This document shows positions 19,962-30,575 of a DNA stretch of 64,000 nucleotides, one piece after another. Made by a program: the position numbers and the translations under genes. Location: positions 150,599 to 214,598 of the forward strand of contig CALNWN010000011.1 in assembly GCA_940746715.1 (NCBI GenBank), written 5' to 3'. The notes beneath the pieces are model-generated. The model was given only the letters and a program-made list of their open reading frames with translations. It was not told where the DNA came from and ran no database searches. Numbering within the stretch: position 1 is the stretch's first letter; each line of letters starts with the position of its first letter. The stretch comes from an uncultured Paraburkholderia sp. (GTDB taxonomy: Bacteria; Pseudomonadota; Gammaproteobacteria; Burkholderiales; Burkholderiaceae).

Positions 19962-20186
19962 ATGACAGCAGCGAACGATCAGGCGACGAAAGGCGGCGGC
20001 GTGCCGTCGCCGTGCATCAACGTGTGCCGCATGGATGCGTCGACGGGCTGGTGCGAAGGGTGCCTGCGCACCATCGACGAAATTGCCGGCTGGTCGCTCT
20101 ATGACGACGAGAAACGCGCGGTGTGGGACTCGCTGGAGTCGCGCCATGCCGAATTCATCGCCAGCCAGACCAAGGTGCAACGATGA
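19962..20186 (+). CDS. DUF1289 Cys-rich small protein
   Basis: 74 residues with the DUF1289 pattern: PCINVCRMD, then GWCEGCLRTIDEIAGW, giving four Cys in C-x3-C...C-x2-C that probably bind a metal. It starts four bases after the YbaK-type gene and its TGA overlaps the maoC ATG (ATGA). Function unknown; often found beside fatty-acid or tRNA-related genes. Confidence 0.85.
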   Translation: MTAANDQATKGGGVPSPCINVCRMDASTGWCEGCLRTIDEIAGWSLYDDEKRAVWDSLESRHAEFIASQTKVQR

Positions 20187-20674
20187 ACGCGCCGCCGCGC
20201 ATTGTCACTCTCGGCGAGACGTTCAGCGCGACGCTCACGCTGTCAGCGGATTCCGTGAAGTCGTTCGCGACGCTCGTCAACGACCTGAACCCGCTGCATC
20301 ACGACGACGCCTATGTCGCGCAAAGCCGCTTTGGCGGTCTCATCGCGTCCGGAACGCAGCCCACCGCGCATTTCATGGCGCTGCTCGCCACGCACTTTTC
20401 GACCTACGCGCAGCCGCTCGGGCTCGAATTCGACATCAAGCTGAAGAAGGCCGCGCACGCGGGCGACACGCTCGTCATGACGTGGCGTGTGCGCGATGCT
20501 TACTGGAAGCCGAGCCTGAACGGCGACCTCACGCATCTGGACGGCACGGTGAAAAACCAGCGCGGCGAAGTTGCCGTGGTCGGCGCTTCGACCATTCTCG
20601 TGATGCCGAAACCCGACGCGCCGGCCAACGCCGAAACCGGCAACGGTAACGGCAGCGGCAGCGGCACGCCATGA
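20183..20674 (+). CDS. MaoC-like (R)-specific enoyl-CoA hydratase
   Basis: Hot-dog fold hydratase, 163 residues. The active-site block NDLNPLHHDDAYVAQSRFGG carries the Asp-His pair of (R)-hydratases, and IASGTQPTAHFMALLA follows. The C-terminus is a short GN/SG repeat (residues about 150-161) coded by a run of AACGGC-like units. Start and stop overlap both neighbours by four bases, so the run is a tight operon. Likely acts on enoyl-CoA in beta-oxidation or polyhydroxyalkanoate supply; substrate unproven. Confidence 0.85.
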   Translation: MNAPPRIVTLGETFSATLTLSADSVKSFATLVNDLNPLHHDDAYVAQSRFGGLIASGTQPTAHFMALLATHFSTYAQPLGLEFDIKLKKAAHAGDTLVMTWRVRDAYWKPSLNGDLTHLDGTVKNQRGEVAVVGASTILVMPKPDAPANAETGNGNGSGSGTP

Positions 20675-21610
20675 ACGCGTTGCCCGCAGCGGTGCGCGTT
20701 TTCGAGCGCGGCTGGCTTTCGTCAAACAATGTGCTGATCGTCGACGACGCCTGCGCCGCGCTCATCGACACCGGCTATGCGCGACACATGCGCAGCAAAC
20801 GCGTGCGCTCGTGCAGCAGGCGCTCGGCGAGCGGCCTCTCGATCTGATCGTCAACACGCATCTGCATTCGGATCATTGCGGCGGCAATGCGCTCCTGCAA
20901 GCGACGTGGCCGTGCCGCACCTCATTCCCGCCTGCGAAGCCGATGCCGTGCGCGACTGGGACGAAGCGCGCCTGACTTTCCGCGCGACCGCGCAGCGCTG
21001 CGAGCGCTTCGGCTTCACGGGCACGATCGCGCCGGGCGCGACGCTGCAGCTCGGCGCACTCGACTGGCAGGTGCTCGGCGCGCCCGGCCACGATCCGCAT
21101 TCGCTGATGCTCTATTGCGCCGAAGAACGCCTGCTGATCAGCGCCGACGCGCTGTAGGAAAACGGCTTCGGCGTGATCTTTCCGGAACTGGAAGGCGAAA
21201 GCGGCTTCGCGGAACAGCAGGCGGTGCTCGAAGCCATCGCCGCGCTCGACGTGCGTCTTGTGATTCCCGGCCATGGCGCGCCGTTCGCCGAAGTTGACGC
21301 GGCACTGGACCGCGCGTTCTCGCGGCTCGCGTGGCTGCGTGCCGATCCGGCGCGCAATGCGAAGAACGCGCTGAAGGTGCTGATCGTCTTCAAACTGCTC
21401 GATGTGCACACAACGAGTTTCGCGTCGCTGCTGCGCATGCTCGACGACGCAGCGGCGATGCGCGCAGCGGCGTCGATGCTCAAGCCGCGCGGCGAATGGC
21501 CCGCGCTTCTGAAGGGGCTTGTCGAGGAACTGGCAGGCGCGAATGGGCCGCTCGCGGTGGACGGCGAACAGATCGTCGTCCGGGTTGCCGGGCGTGCGCT
21601 CGCGCGATAG
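20671..21610 (+). pseudogene. MBL-fold hydrolase, two frameshifts and an amber stop
   Basis: Metallo-beta-lactamase-fold protein that would be about 310 residues. Starts MNALPAAVRVFERGWL with LIDTGYA, shifts frame at about 20785, then shows NTHLHSDHCGGNALL (the zinc site) in a second frame. It shifts again at about 20905 before PHLIPACEADAVRDWDEA and APGHDPHSLMLY. In that third frame TAG 21155-21157 interrupts SADAL-ENGFGVIFPELEGE, where the family has Trp (TGG). It then reads VIPGHGAPF to the natural TAG 21608-21610. Fourth gene of the YbaK-DUF1289-maoC run. Confidence 0.87.
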
Positions 21611-21630
21611 CGCACACAAAAGCGCCGCCA

Positions 21631-21665
21631 CAAAAAGAAAGCCGCTCAACCAGTTAAGGCGAGCG
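21631..21665 (-). terminator. Terminator for the leftward icmF/EamA transcript
   Basis: GCCGCTC (21639-21645) pairs with GAGCGGC (21659-21665). Read leftwards the hairpin is followed by TTTCTTTTTG, as expected for a rho-independent terminator. Confidence 0.7.
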
Positions 21666-21884
21666 GCAGAAATTCTGTCGGACGTGATCAGCGTCTCACT
21701 GAATCATACGCGCGCGATTTTGAGCCGCATCAGTGATTTCCCTACAGATGCATGACGACGGCTGTTAACCCCATACACGCGGCCAAACGGGCCGCGCCGC
21801 GGCACATCTTACGAATCATTAGTCGGCTGATATGAACAAACACGGTTCGTTTGCAATCCGTAGCATCCGCGGAAAGCGCCGTGT

Positions 21885-22235
21885 TCAAACCGTCGGCACA
21901 CGCCTTTGCGGCACGATCCGCCAGCCGAGATTAACGCCCGCGGCGGCCAGCAAAATCAGCACTGCGCCCAGCACCTGAATCCACGCGAGCGTCTGCCCGA
22001 ACGCGATCCGGTCGACGATGATCGCGACCACCGGATAGATAAACGACAATGCGCCTGTCATGAATGTGGGCAGCTTCTGGATCGCGCCGTACAGCAGCAC
22101 ATACATAAGGCCGGTGTTCACGACGCCCAGCACGATCAGCTCGAGCCATTGCACGCCGGTAGCGGGCAGCGCGTCGAAACGCACGAGCGGCGCGAGCATC
22201 ACCACGCCGAGCAACACCTGGATCAGCGCTTGCAG
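21885..22235 (-). pseudogene. EamA/DMT permease, C-terminal remnant fused to icmF
   Basis: C-terminal portion of a drug/metabolite-type permease: VLLGVVMLAPLVRF, VLGVVNTGLMYVLLYGAI, PTFMTGALSFIYPVVAIIVD and LGAVLILLAAAGVNL give about four hydrophobic segments, the second EamA repeat. Its N-terminal half, start and promoter are missing. It continues in frame from the mutase sequence IRTTLQAL at about 22235, so the present ORF encodes a mutase-permease chimera. This is a deletion product and not a natural fusion. Confidence 0.85.
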
Positions 22236-24861
22236 CGTGGTGCGGATATCGTTGAAGTCGATTTCCTGCGCATGCAGGCTGCGGCCCGACGTCTGCACGT
22301 GATACTTGAGCTTCTGGCTGCGCTCCTTCGCGCCGTAACGCTCGCGCATCGCAATCGCCCAGATGCGCCGCGCGACGCGGCCGAGCACCGTGTACTCCGG
22401 GTCCATGCCGTTTGAAAAGAAGAACGACAGGTTGGGCGCGAAGTCATCAATCGACATGCCGCGCGCAAGATACGCCTCGACATAGGTGAAGCCGTTCGCG
22501 AGCGTGTACGCGAGTTGGGAGATCGGATTCGCGCCGGCCTCGGCAATGTGATAGCCGGAAATCGACACCGAATAGAAATTGCGCACGCCGTGTTCGACAA
22601 AATATGCCTGAATGTCGCCCATCACTTTGAGGCTGAACTCGGTCGAAAAAATGCACGTGTTCTGGCCCTGGTCTTCCTTCAGGATGTCGGCCTGCACGGT
22701 GCCGCGCACGTTTTCGAGGGCGAGGCGGCGCGTGTCGGCGAGTTCGTCGGTGGTCAGCGCACGGCCGAGCTGCTACGTTCGGCGCGCGATCTGCTGATCG
22801 ATGGCGACGTTGAAAAACATCGCAAGGAGGGTCGGCGCCGGACCGTTGATCGTCATGGAGACCGAGGTTTCGGGCGCGCACAGGTCGAAGCCGTCGTAGA
22901 GCGCGTGCATGTCGTCGAGCGTCGCCACGGACACGCCCGAATTGCCCACCTTGCCGTAGATGTCCGGCCTCTCGTGAGGCTCCTCGCCATACAGCGTGAC
23001 CGAGTCGAACGCGGTCGACAGACGCTTGGCCGGCATGCCTTCGGACAGCAGTTTGAAACGCCGGTTGGTGCGCGACGGATCGCCTTCGCCCGCAAACATG
23101 CGCGTCGGGTCTTCGTTCTCACGGCGGAACGGGAACACGCCGGCAGTGAACGGAAAATAGCCGGGCAGGTTTTCGAGCATCAGCCAGCGCAGAATCTCGC
23201 CGTGATCGACGAACCGGGGCAGCGCGACCTTGCGTATCTGCGTGCCCGATAAAGTCGTGACCGTAAGCGCCGTGCGAATCTCGCGGTCGCGGATGCGGAC
23301 CACGTGTTCGTCGCCGGAATAGGCAGCGACGGTTGTCGGCCCGCGTCGAGGAGCTGGCGCTCGCGCTCGCCCAACGCTGCGGTGCGTTGCGCGATCAGCG
23401 CGTCGAGCTGGGTTGCGGATGATGGCTCCGCGCTGGCGCCGCTTTCATCGGCGCGGGCTTCGCCGAGCATCCGCCGTGCTTCGACGAGTTGCCAGCGCTC
23501 GCGTGCGATGCACGCCTGCGCCTTAGCGCGCTCGCGATACGCGTGTACCGTTTGCGCGATTTCGGCGAGATAGCGCACGCGCGCAGGCGGCACGATCGCA
23601 TGACGGCCGCTCGAAAACCGCACGTCGGCGTGCGCGGCCAGGCGGCCACCGCCCGCACGCAAGCCATGGCTGTGCAGCGCGTTCGCGATATACCGGTAGA
23701 GCGCGGTCACGCCGTCGTCGTTGAAACGCGAAGCGATCGTGCCGAACACCGGCATCGCGTCGGGCGATTTCGCAAAGTCGCCGCGATTGCGCTGCACCTG
23801 CTTCGCCACATCGCGCAGCGCATCGGCTGCGCCCTTGCGGTCGAATTTGTTGATGGCGACGAAGTCGGCGAAATCGAGCATGTCGATCTTTTCAAGCTGA
23901 CTTGCCGCGCCGAACTCGGGCGTCATCACATACAGCGACTCGTCGACGAACGGCACAATTGCCGCGTCGCCCTGACCGATGCCGGACGTCTCGACGACAA
24001 TCAGATCGAAGCCCGCCGCCTTGCACAGCATCAGCGCGTCGGGCAGCGCGTTCGAGATTTCGCTCGACGCCTCGCGCGTCGCCATGGAACGCATGTAGAC
24101 GCGCGCGCCGCCGCCCCAGTCGCCGATCGCGTTCATGCGGATGCGGTCGCCGAGCAGCGCGCCGCCCGACTTGCGGCGCGACGGGTCGATGGCGAGCACG
24201 GCGATAGTTAGCGCGTCGCCGTAATCCAGCCGGAAGCGGCGGATCAGTTCATCGGTCAGCGACGATTTGCCCGCGCCGCCCGTGCCGGTGATGCCCAGCA
24301 CGGGAATCTGCGCCGCATGCGCGAGCGTCGAAACCTTATCTCGCTCGGCGGCACCCACACCGCCTGATTCGAACGCACTGATGAGTTGCGCGAGGCGGCG
24401 AAATGCGAGCGCGGTTGCGTCGTCGGTCTGCCCTTCTTCGCCCGCGAATTGACGCGACACCGGCCGCGCCGTCAGGCCGTCTATCCATTCGCCGAGGGCG
24501 CCTGTATGCGCCGCCGACGTTTCGCGCCCAACTGACGAGCACCGCCCGATCATGTCGTCGATCATGCCTTGCAGGCCGAGCCGTTGGCCGTCGTGCGGCG
24601 AATAGATTTTTTCGACGCCGTATTGCTCCAGCGCGACGATTTCCTCGGGGACGATCACGCCGCCGCCGAACACCTTGATGCGCTCGCCGCCGCGCGCTCG
24701 CAGCAGATCCACGAGATAGCGAAAATATTCGTTATGGCCGCCCTGGTAGCTCGACACCGCGACGCCGTCGGCATCTCCTGAAGCGCGGCGGTCGCGACTT
24801 CATCGACGGAACGGTTGTGGCCCAGGTGGATGACTTCCACGCCGCTCGCCTGCAGGATGCG
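22235..24861 (-). pseudogene. icmF: Fused isobutyryl-CoA mutase IcmF, multiply disrupted
   Basis: B12-dependent acyl-CoA mutase with fused GTPase chaperone. Domain pieces in order: B12-binding (RILQASGVEVIHLGHNRSVDEV, VSSYQGGHNEYFRYLV), MeaB-like G domain (Walker A TGTGGAGKSS, AINKFDRKGAAD), then mutase core (RFVDHGEILRWLMLENLPGYFPF, QADILKEDQGQNTCIFSTEF, YHVQTSGRSLHAQEIDFND). Frame changes occur at about 24775 (GAGATGCC for GAAGATGCC) and 23335, and TAG 22773-22775 interrupts the frame after DQQIARRT. The 5' end including the start is lost in an inverted repeat, and about 190 C-terminal residues are lost in the EamA fusion. Confidence 0.9.
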
Positions 24862-24901
24862 TCGATCAACATCATGCGGCGCATCCTGCAGGCGAGCGGC
24901 G
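24840..24901. repeat. Fold-back inverted repeat at the icmF/symporter junction
   Basis: Perfect 22-base arms at 24840-24861 and 24880-24901 around an 18-base spacer. The left arm, read on the minus strand, is icmF coding (RILQASG-VEV). The spacer plus right arm, read on the plus strand, encodes the preceding icmF residues ASINIMRRILQASG. The same codons are thus present twice, head to head, at the breakpoint. Confidence 0.9.
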
Positions 24902-24904
24902 GGC

Positions 24905-25399
24905 GGTAACTCGCCCTGGCACACCATTGGCAATATCGTGCTGCAACTGCTGGTACCGTTCGTGGCGGGCCAGCTGCTGCGCCCGCTGATCGGCAAATGG
25001 ATCGAGCGGCACCGCGGCGTACTCAAGTTCGTGGACCAGGGGTCGATTCTGCTCGTGGTGTACGGCGCCTTCAGCGAGTCCGTCACCGAAGGTTTGTGGC
25101 ACCAGATTCCGCTCTCCGCGCTCGGCGGCGTGGTGCTCGTCAGCGTGGGTGCTGCTCGCGCTCGCGCTGGCCGTCACGATTGTCGTGAGCAAGCGGCAAG
25201 GCTTTTCCCGCGCGGACCAGATCACGATCATCTTCTGCGGCTCCAAGAAAAGCCTTGCCGCCGGCGTGCCGATGGCCAAGGTCATCTTCGCCTCGCAAGC
25301 GGTGGGCGCCGTCGTTCTCCCGCTGATGCTGTTCCACCAGATCCGTTGATGGTGTGCGCCGCGCTCGCGCAGCGCTGGGGCGCCCGCGACACCAGCGGG
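24905..25399 (+). pseudogene. Bile acid:sodium symporter family (YfeH type), C-terminal remnant
   Basis: Membrane transporter remnant: NIVLQLLVPFVAGQLLRPLIG, FVDQGSILLVVYGAFSE, then VTIVVSKRQGFSRADQITIIFCGSKKSLAAGVPMAKV, the conserved C-terminal block of this BASS subgroup. The N-terminal half is absent: the sequence begins at the icmF inverted repeat. Two compensating single-base changes lie at about 25148 (GTGGGTG for GTGGTG) and 25344 (ATCCGTTG for ATCCAGTTG). No clear stop remains; the frame runs on into the next gene. Not functional. Confidence 0.82.
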
Positions 25400-25531
25400 G
25401 AGACTAATTTCTCGAAGGCTACGGAAACCCTTCCACGCACCATTCCAGTGCAACGCTTCACCAAAACTTCACTTAATTCTCCGCAGCGCAAGTCGTTAAG
25501 CCGAGATGGTCCATCGCTACGACTTTCTGCC

Positions 25532-27378
25532 ATGCAACTTCGCTCGCCCTCCCGGTCCGCCGCGCCGCGCATCGAGGAGTTGATTGCCCGGCGTGAGCTG
25601 TCCGCCGTCTTTCAGCCCATCGTCGACTTCGACGGCGGCGCGATTCGGCTACGAAGGTCTGATCCGCGGGCCGGCCGGCACGTCGCTCGAGGCGCCAGTC
25701 GCGCTCTTCTCGCAGGCACTCGCCGAAGGCTGCACGATCGAGCTGGAAGAGGCCGCCGCGTGCGCATGCATCGAAGCGTTCGCGCGGCTCGGCTACGACG
25801 GCAAGCTGTTTCTCAACTTCAGCGCGGGCGCACTTCGGCGCCTTGCCGAGGCGCCTCTGGACACGCTCGCGCTCCTGCGCCACCGCGGCGTCGATCCACA
25901 GCGCATCGTGATCGAGCTGACCGAGCAAAGCACGATTCTCGACGTCGGCGCCTTCCTTCCGGTGATCGCCGCCCTGCGCACGGCGTGCGCGCAGTTCGCG
26001 CTCGACGATTACGGCACCGCCAACGCCAGCATGAATCTGTGGGTGCGCCTGCAACCACCGGACGTCGTGAAAATCGACCGCTTCTTCATTCACGACATTG
26101 CCTGCGACCCGCTGAAGTTCGAAGCCGTGCGCGCGATGCAGCACTTTGCGAGCGCGAGCGGCGCGCGGCTCGTGGCCGAAGGCATCGAGAAAGAAGCGGA
26201 TCTGATTGTCGTGCGCGACATGGGAATCGGCTGCGGGCAGTGGTTTTTCTTCGGCCGCCCGAATGCGCAGCCGGCGCGCAAGGTCACCGACGACGCCCGC
26301 GACGCGCTGCGTGCCGGCCACATCGCGGTATTTCCGGAAGCGACGCGCACACTCGGCGGCGCGTCGCCCTCGGGCGGCATGGCGTCGGAAAAGATGCTCG
26401 TGCACGCGCCCGCGCTGCCGCGCCACGCGACCAACAACGACGTCCTCGAACTCTTCAACCGCCTGCCCGACCTGCACGCGTTTGCCGTGGTCGAGCGCGA
26501 CGAGCCCGTTGCGCTCATCATCAACCGCCGCAGTTTCATGGACCGCTACGCGCTGCCTTACCACCGCGAGCTGTTCGGCTAGCGGCCCTGCCTGCTGTTC
26601 GCGAACGCGTCGCCGGTCGTGATCGAAAAATCCATGACCGTCGAGCAGATGGCCAAGCTGCTCGCCAGCGACGACCAGCGCTATCTCGCGGACGGCTTCG
26701 TCATCACCGAAAACGGCAAATATGCGGGGCTCGGCACCGGCGAAAACCTAGTGCGCGCGGTCACCGAAGTGCGGATCGAAGCGGCGCGCTACGCCAACCC
26801 GCTGACTTTTCTGCCCGGCAACATTCCGATCAGCTCGCACATTGCGCGGCTCGTCGGCAATCACGCCGGTTTTACGCGTGCTACGTGGACCTGAACCACT
26901 TCAAGCCCTTCAACGATCAGTACGGCTCTGGCAAGGCGACGAAGTCCTGAAGTTCGCTGCCGCCGTTCTCGCGGACGTATGCGACCCGATGCGCGACTTT
27001 CTCGGCCACGTGGGCGGCGACGACTTCCTGATCCTGTTCCAGAGCGACGACTGGCGCGAGCGCGTGCTGCGGGCGATTCACGTGTTCAACGAAGGCGCGC
27101 AGCGTTTCTACGCGCCGGACGACCGTCTGGCCGGCGGCATCCACGGCGAGGATCGGCGCGGCAATCCGACCTTCTTCGGCTTCGTGACGATGGCGATTGG
27201 CTGCGTGCGCGTCGAGTCCGACTCCGCCGACGGCGCGTCGCTCTACAACAGCGAAGAAATCGCCTCGCTCGCGAAGCGCCGCGCGAAGCTGGAGGTGAGC
27301 GGCTTCGTGCTGATCGACGCGGAAGAAAGCATGGCTTTGCTGCGCGGGCAGCCCGAAGCCGCCGTGACCGCGAACTGA
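25532..27378 (+). pseudogene. EAL-CBS-GGDEF cyclic-di-GMP protein, three frameshifts and an amber stop
   Basis: Cytoplasmic c-di-GMP enzyme or sensor. From ATG 25532: EAL domain (VFQPIVDFDG, GYEGLIRGP in place of EAL, IVIELTE, FALDDYGTANASMN, VKIDRFF, LVAEGIE), a CBS-like pair, then a GGDEF domain with GGDDF at HVGGDDFLILF. Breaks: about 25645 (after DFDGGAI), TAG 26580-26582 after YHRELFG, about 26868 (a missing base before FYACYVDLNHFKPFND) and about 26928 (a missing base in YGYWQGDE). The EGL variant and GGDDF suggest an altered active site even before decay. About 615 residues if restored. Confidence 0.87.
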
Positions 27379-27412
27379 AAAATAAAACGCCGCCAAACGC
27401 CGGCAACAGTGA

Positions 27413-27437
27413 GTGTTTAGTTGTTTTTACTAAACAC
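27413..27437. promoter_or_regulatory. Perfect 9-base inverted repeat upstream of lacI-type gene
   Basis: GTGTTTAGT and ACTAAACAC flank TGTTTTT. It lies in an AT-rich 200-base interval before the regulator gene of a sugar locus, so an operator is the simplest reading; a weak terminator of the upstream gene is the alternative. Confidence 0.4.
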
Positions 27438-27578
27438 CTAAATCTCAGAAATGTCCTGTAACTACGGGTATTTACGGGTCCGTTTCGCAGGATTTTCTAG
27501 CTGTTTTCGTGGTATTTTACTATACAATTATTTGGACTCAAACTGCGCGCGGCCGCCCTTGCACGGCCACCTGCTTCG

Positions 27579-28561
27579 ATGGCGATCACTATTCGCGACG
27601 TTGCGCGCGGCCAGCGTGTCGATCGGCACCGTCGCGCGCGCTCTCAAAAACCAGCCCGGCCTTTCCGAGGCGACCCGCGCGCGCGTAGCCGAGGCCGCGC
27701 GAACTCGGCTACGACGCCGCCCAACTGCGTCCGCGCATTCGCCGTCTCACCTTCCTGTTGCACCGGCAGCACAACAACTTCGCCGTCAGCCCGTTTTTCT
27801 CGCATGTGCTGCATGGCGTGGAAGACGCCTGCCGCGAGCGCGGCATCGTGCCGTCCGTGTTGACCGCCGGCCCGACCGACGACGTGATCCAGCAGATGCG
27901 CCTGCATGCGCCCGACGCCGTCGCGATTGCCGGCTTTGTCGAACCCGAGACGCTGGCCACGCTTGTCGCCATGCAGCGCCCGCTCGTGCTGATCGACCTG
28001 TGGGCGCCCGGCCTGCGCTCGGTGAATCTCGACAACGCCGCGGGCGCCGCGCTCGCCATGCGGCATCTGTTCGAGCAGGGGCGCAAGCGCGTCGCGTTCA
28101 TCGGCGGATCGCTCGCGCACTTCAGCATCGCGCAGCGCGCGCTCGGCTACCGGCGCGCGTTTTTCGAAGCGGGGCTGCTGTTCGACCCGTCGCTGGAAGT
28201 GACGATCGACGCTGGCCTCGACCCCGACACCAGCGCGGCGCGCGCGATGCAGCAGTCGCTCGAAGCGCCCGGCCCGCGCCCCGACGCCGTGTTCGCCTAC
28301 AACGACGCGGCCGCGCTCGCGGCGCTGCGCGCCTGCCTCGCGCGCGGCGTACGGGTGCCGGAGGACATTGCAATCATCGGCTTCGACGATATTCCCGCCG
28401 CGGCTCACGCCACGCCGCCGCTGTCCACCATTTCTGTCGGCAAGGAAGCGCTCGGCCGGCGCGGCGTCGAGCTGCTGCTCGAAGAGGCGCCCGCCGAAAC
28501 GGAAGTCCGCTTGCCCGTCCATCTCATTGCCCGTGCCAGTACTTTGGTGAAAACGCCATGA
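27579..28561 (+). pseudogene. LacI-family transcriptional regulator, two frameshifts
   Basis: Sugar-responsive repressor. MAITIRDVAR begins the HTH, which continues in another frame as ASVSIGTVARALKNQPGLS after a two-base loss in a GCGCGC run at about 27605. A further base is lost at about 27700 (GCGCGAAC for GCGCGCGAAC), before LRPRIRRLTFLLHRQ. The periplasmic-binding-like domain is then clean: PDAVAIAGFVEPETL, RKRVAFIGGSLAHFS, FAYNDAAALAALRA and PEDIAIIGFDDIPAA. The stop overlaps the epimerase start (CCATGA). It was presumably the local repressor of the epimerase and kinase genes. Confidence 0.87.
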
Positions 28562-29845
28562 CGCAAACCGCCACGCCCCACTCCGCCAACGGCGCGCCTG
28601 CTGTGCCGCCCGTCGCCAGTTTCCGCAGCCGCGAGTTTCTGCTCTCGCACGTCGAGGACACACTGCGCTTTTACGCGCCCAACGTCCTCGACCCGAGCGG
28701 CGGTTTCTTCCATTTTTTTCCGCGACGACGGCTCGGTCTACGACAAAACCACGCGGCACCTCGTGAGCAGTTGCCGCTATGTCTTCAACTACGCGATGGC
28801 GTATCGGCAGTTCGGCGATCCGAAGCATCTGGAATACGCGCGCCACGGCCTGCGTTTTCTGCGCGACGCGCATTGGGATGCGCAGAACGAAGGCTACGAC
28901 TGGGAGATCGAATGGCGCGACGGCAAAAAGCGCACGCTCGACGGCACGCGCCACTGCTACGGCCTCGCCTTCGTGTTGCTCGCCTATGCGCATGCGGCGA
29001 TGGCCGGCATCGAGGAAGCAAAGCCGATGATCGGCGCGACCTTCGAGCTGATGGAGCACCGCTTCTGGGACGCCGCCGCGGGCCTTTACGCCGACGAAGC
29101 GTCGCCGGAATGGCGCGTGAGTTCGGACCGTGGGCAGAACGCGAACATGCACACCACCGAGGCCCTGCTCGCTGCGCACGAGGCGACCGGCCACCTCGTC
29201 TATCTGGATCGCGCGGAACGGGTCGCGTCGAACATCACGCTGCGGCAGGCGAAGCTGTCGCAAGGGCTCGTGTGGGAGCACTTTCACGCGGACTGGTCGG
29301 TCGACTGGCACTACAACGAGGAAGACAGCTCGAACATTTTCCGTCCGTGGGGCTTCCAGCCGGGGCATCAGACGGAATGGGCAAAGCTGCTGCTGATTCT
29401 CGAGCGTTATCGCCCATTGCCGTGGCTTTTGCCGCGCGCAATCGAACTGTTCGACGCCGCGATGACCCACGCGTGTGACGAAGACCACGGCGGCCTCTAC
29501 TACGGCTTCGGCCCGGACGGCACCGTATGCGATCACGACAAGTACTTCTGGGTCCAGGCCGAAACCTTCGCGACCGCCGCGCTGCTCGGGCAAGCGCACC
29601 GGCAACGAGCGCTTCTGGGACTGGTACGACGAGATCTGGCGCTATAGCTGGGCGCACTTCGGATCACAAATACGGCGCGTGGTATCGCATCCTCACGTGC
29701 GACAACCGGCAAGTACAGCGACGAAAAAAGCCCGGCGGGCAAGACCGACTATCACACCATGGGCGCGTGCTACGAGGTGCTCGCGCACGCTTTGCCGGAG
29801 GACGCGGCCGCTGCCGCGGCCGTTTCAGCGGAGCAGGCAAAATGA
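28558..29845 (+). pseudogene. N-acylglucosamine 2-epimerase family sugar isomerase, four frameshifts
   Basis: AGE-family (alpha/alpha-barrel) sugar epimerase/isomerase. Readable segments: SREFLLSHVEDTLRFYAPN, SSCRYVFNYAMAYRQFG, GTRHCYGLAFVLLAYAHAA, GQNANMHTTEALLAA with an active-site His, DWHYNEEDSSNIFRPWGFQP, then NERFWDWYDEIWRYSWAHF and GAWYRILTCDNR. Breaks: about 28720 (seven T where six are expected), 29597, 29662 and 29709. Between a LacI regulator and a PfkB kinase, the likely reaction is mannose to fructose (YihS-like), which is inference from context. About 425 residues if restored. Confidence 0.85.
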
Positions 29846-30575
29846 GCCACACCGACATGAACTCCGAACTTCCCGTCTTCGTTTCGGCGGGCGACATCCT
29901 CACCGATCTCGTCCGCACGGGCGCCTCGCAATGGCTATCGCGGCCTGGCGGCGCCGGCTGGAACGTGGCGCGCTGCGTGAACAGCGCGGATCTCGCCTTC
30001 GATCCGGCGCGTCTGCCGGCCGGCTGGATGGAGCACGTGAAGTGGGCGCACTTCGGCTGCATCAGCCTCGTGCGGCAGCCGCTCGGCGACACGCTCGCCA
30101 CACTGGCCGCCGAGTTGCGTTCGCGCGGCGTGAAGATCAGCTTCGACCCGAACTACCGCAACCTCATGGAGCACGGCTACGAACCCACGCTGCGCAAAAT
30201 GGCGGCGCTGGCCGATCTCATCAAGGTGTCCGACGGAGGACCTGCGCCTCATCTTCAAGACCGGCGACGAAGCCCACGCACTCGCCCAATTGCGTTCGAT
30301 GAACCCGCGCGCCACCGTGCTCGTCACGCGCGGGCCGGATACCGCCCTGCTGATCGACGGCGCAATGACCGTGGAGGCCCGGCCGCCGCGCGTCGAGGTG
30401 GTGGACACGGTCGGTGCGGGCGACGCGTCGATCGGCGGCTTGCTGTTCAGCCTGATGACCGCCTCGCAGCGCGTGGCCGGAGCATCTGGCATTCGCGCTG
30501 GCGGCCGGGGCGGCGGCCTGCCGCCATGCGGGCGCGCACGCGCCGTCGCTCGACGAGGTCGTCGCGCTGCTGTAA
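29842..30575 (+). pseudogene. PfkB-family sugar kinase with in-frame deletion and frameshifts
   Basis: Ribokinase/fructokinase-like enzyme. It starts at ATG 29842 inside the epimerase stop: FVSAGDILTDLVRTG, GGAGWNVARCV, then directly NSADLAFDPARLPAGW. In this family about 55-60 residues separate these two blocks, so an in-frame deletion lies at about 29980. FDPNYRNLMEHGY and DLIKVSD follow, then an extra G at about 30236, the catalytic block VVDTVGAGDASIGG, and a two-base loss in GCGC at about 30471 before ALAAGAAACRHAGAHAP. Ends TAA 30573-30575. Likely fructokinase of the LacI-AGE locus. Confidence 0.87.

Noticed and set aside
21885..22709. Mutase-permease ORF as a novel natural two-domain protein
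   Set aside because: Both halves are incomplete relative to their families and the upstream mutase part is itself frameshifted and stopped, so the ORF is a deletion scar.
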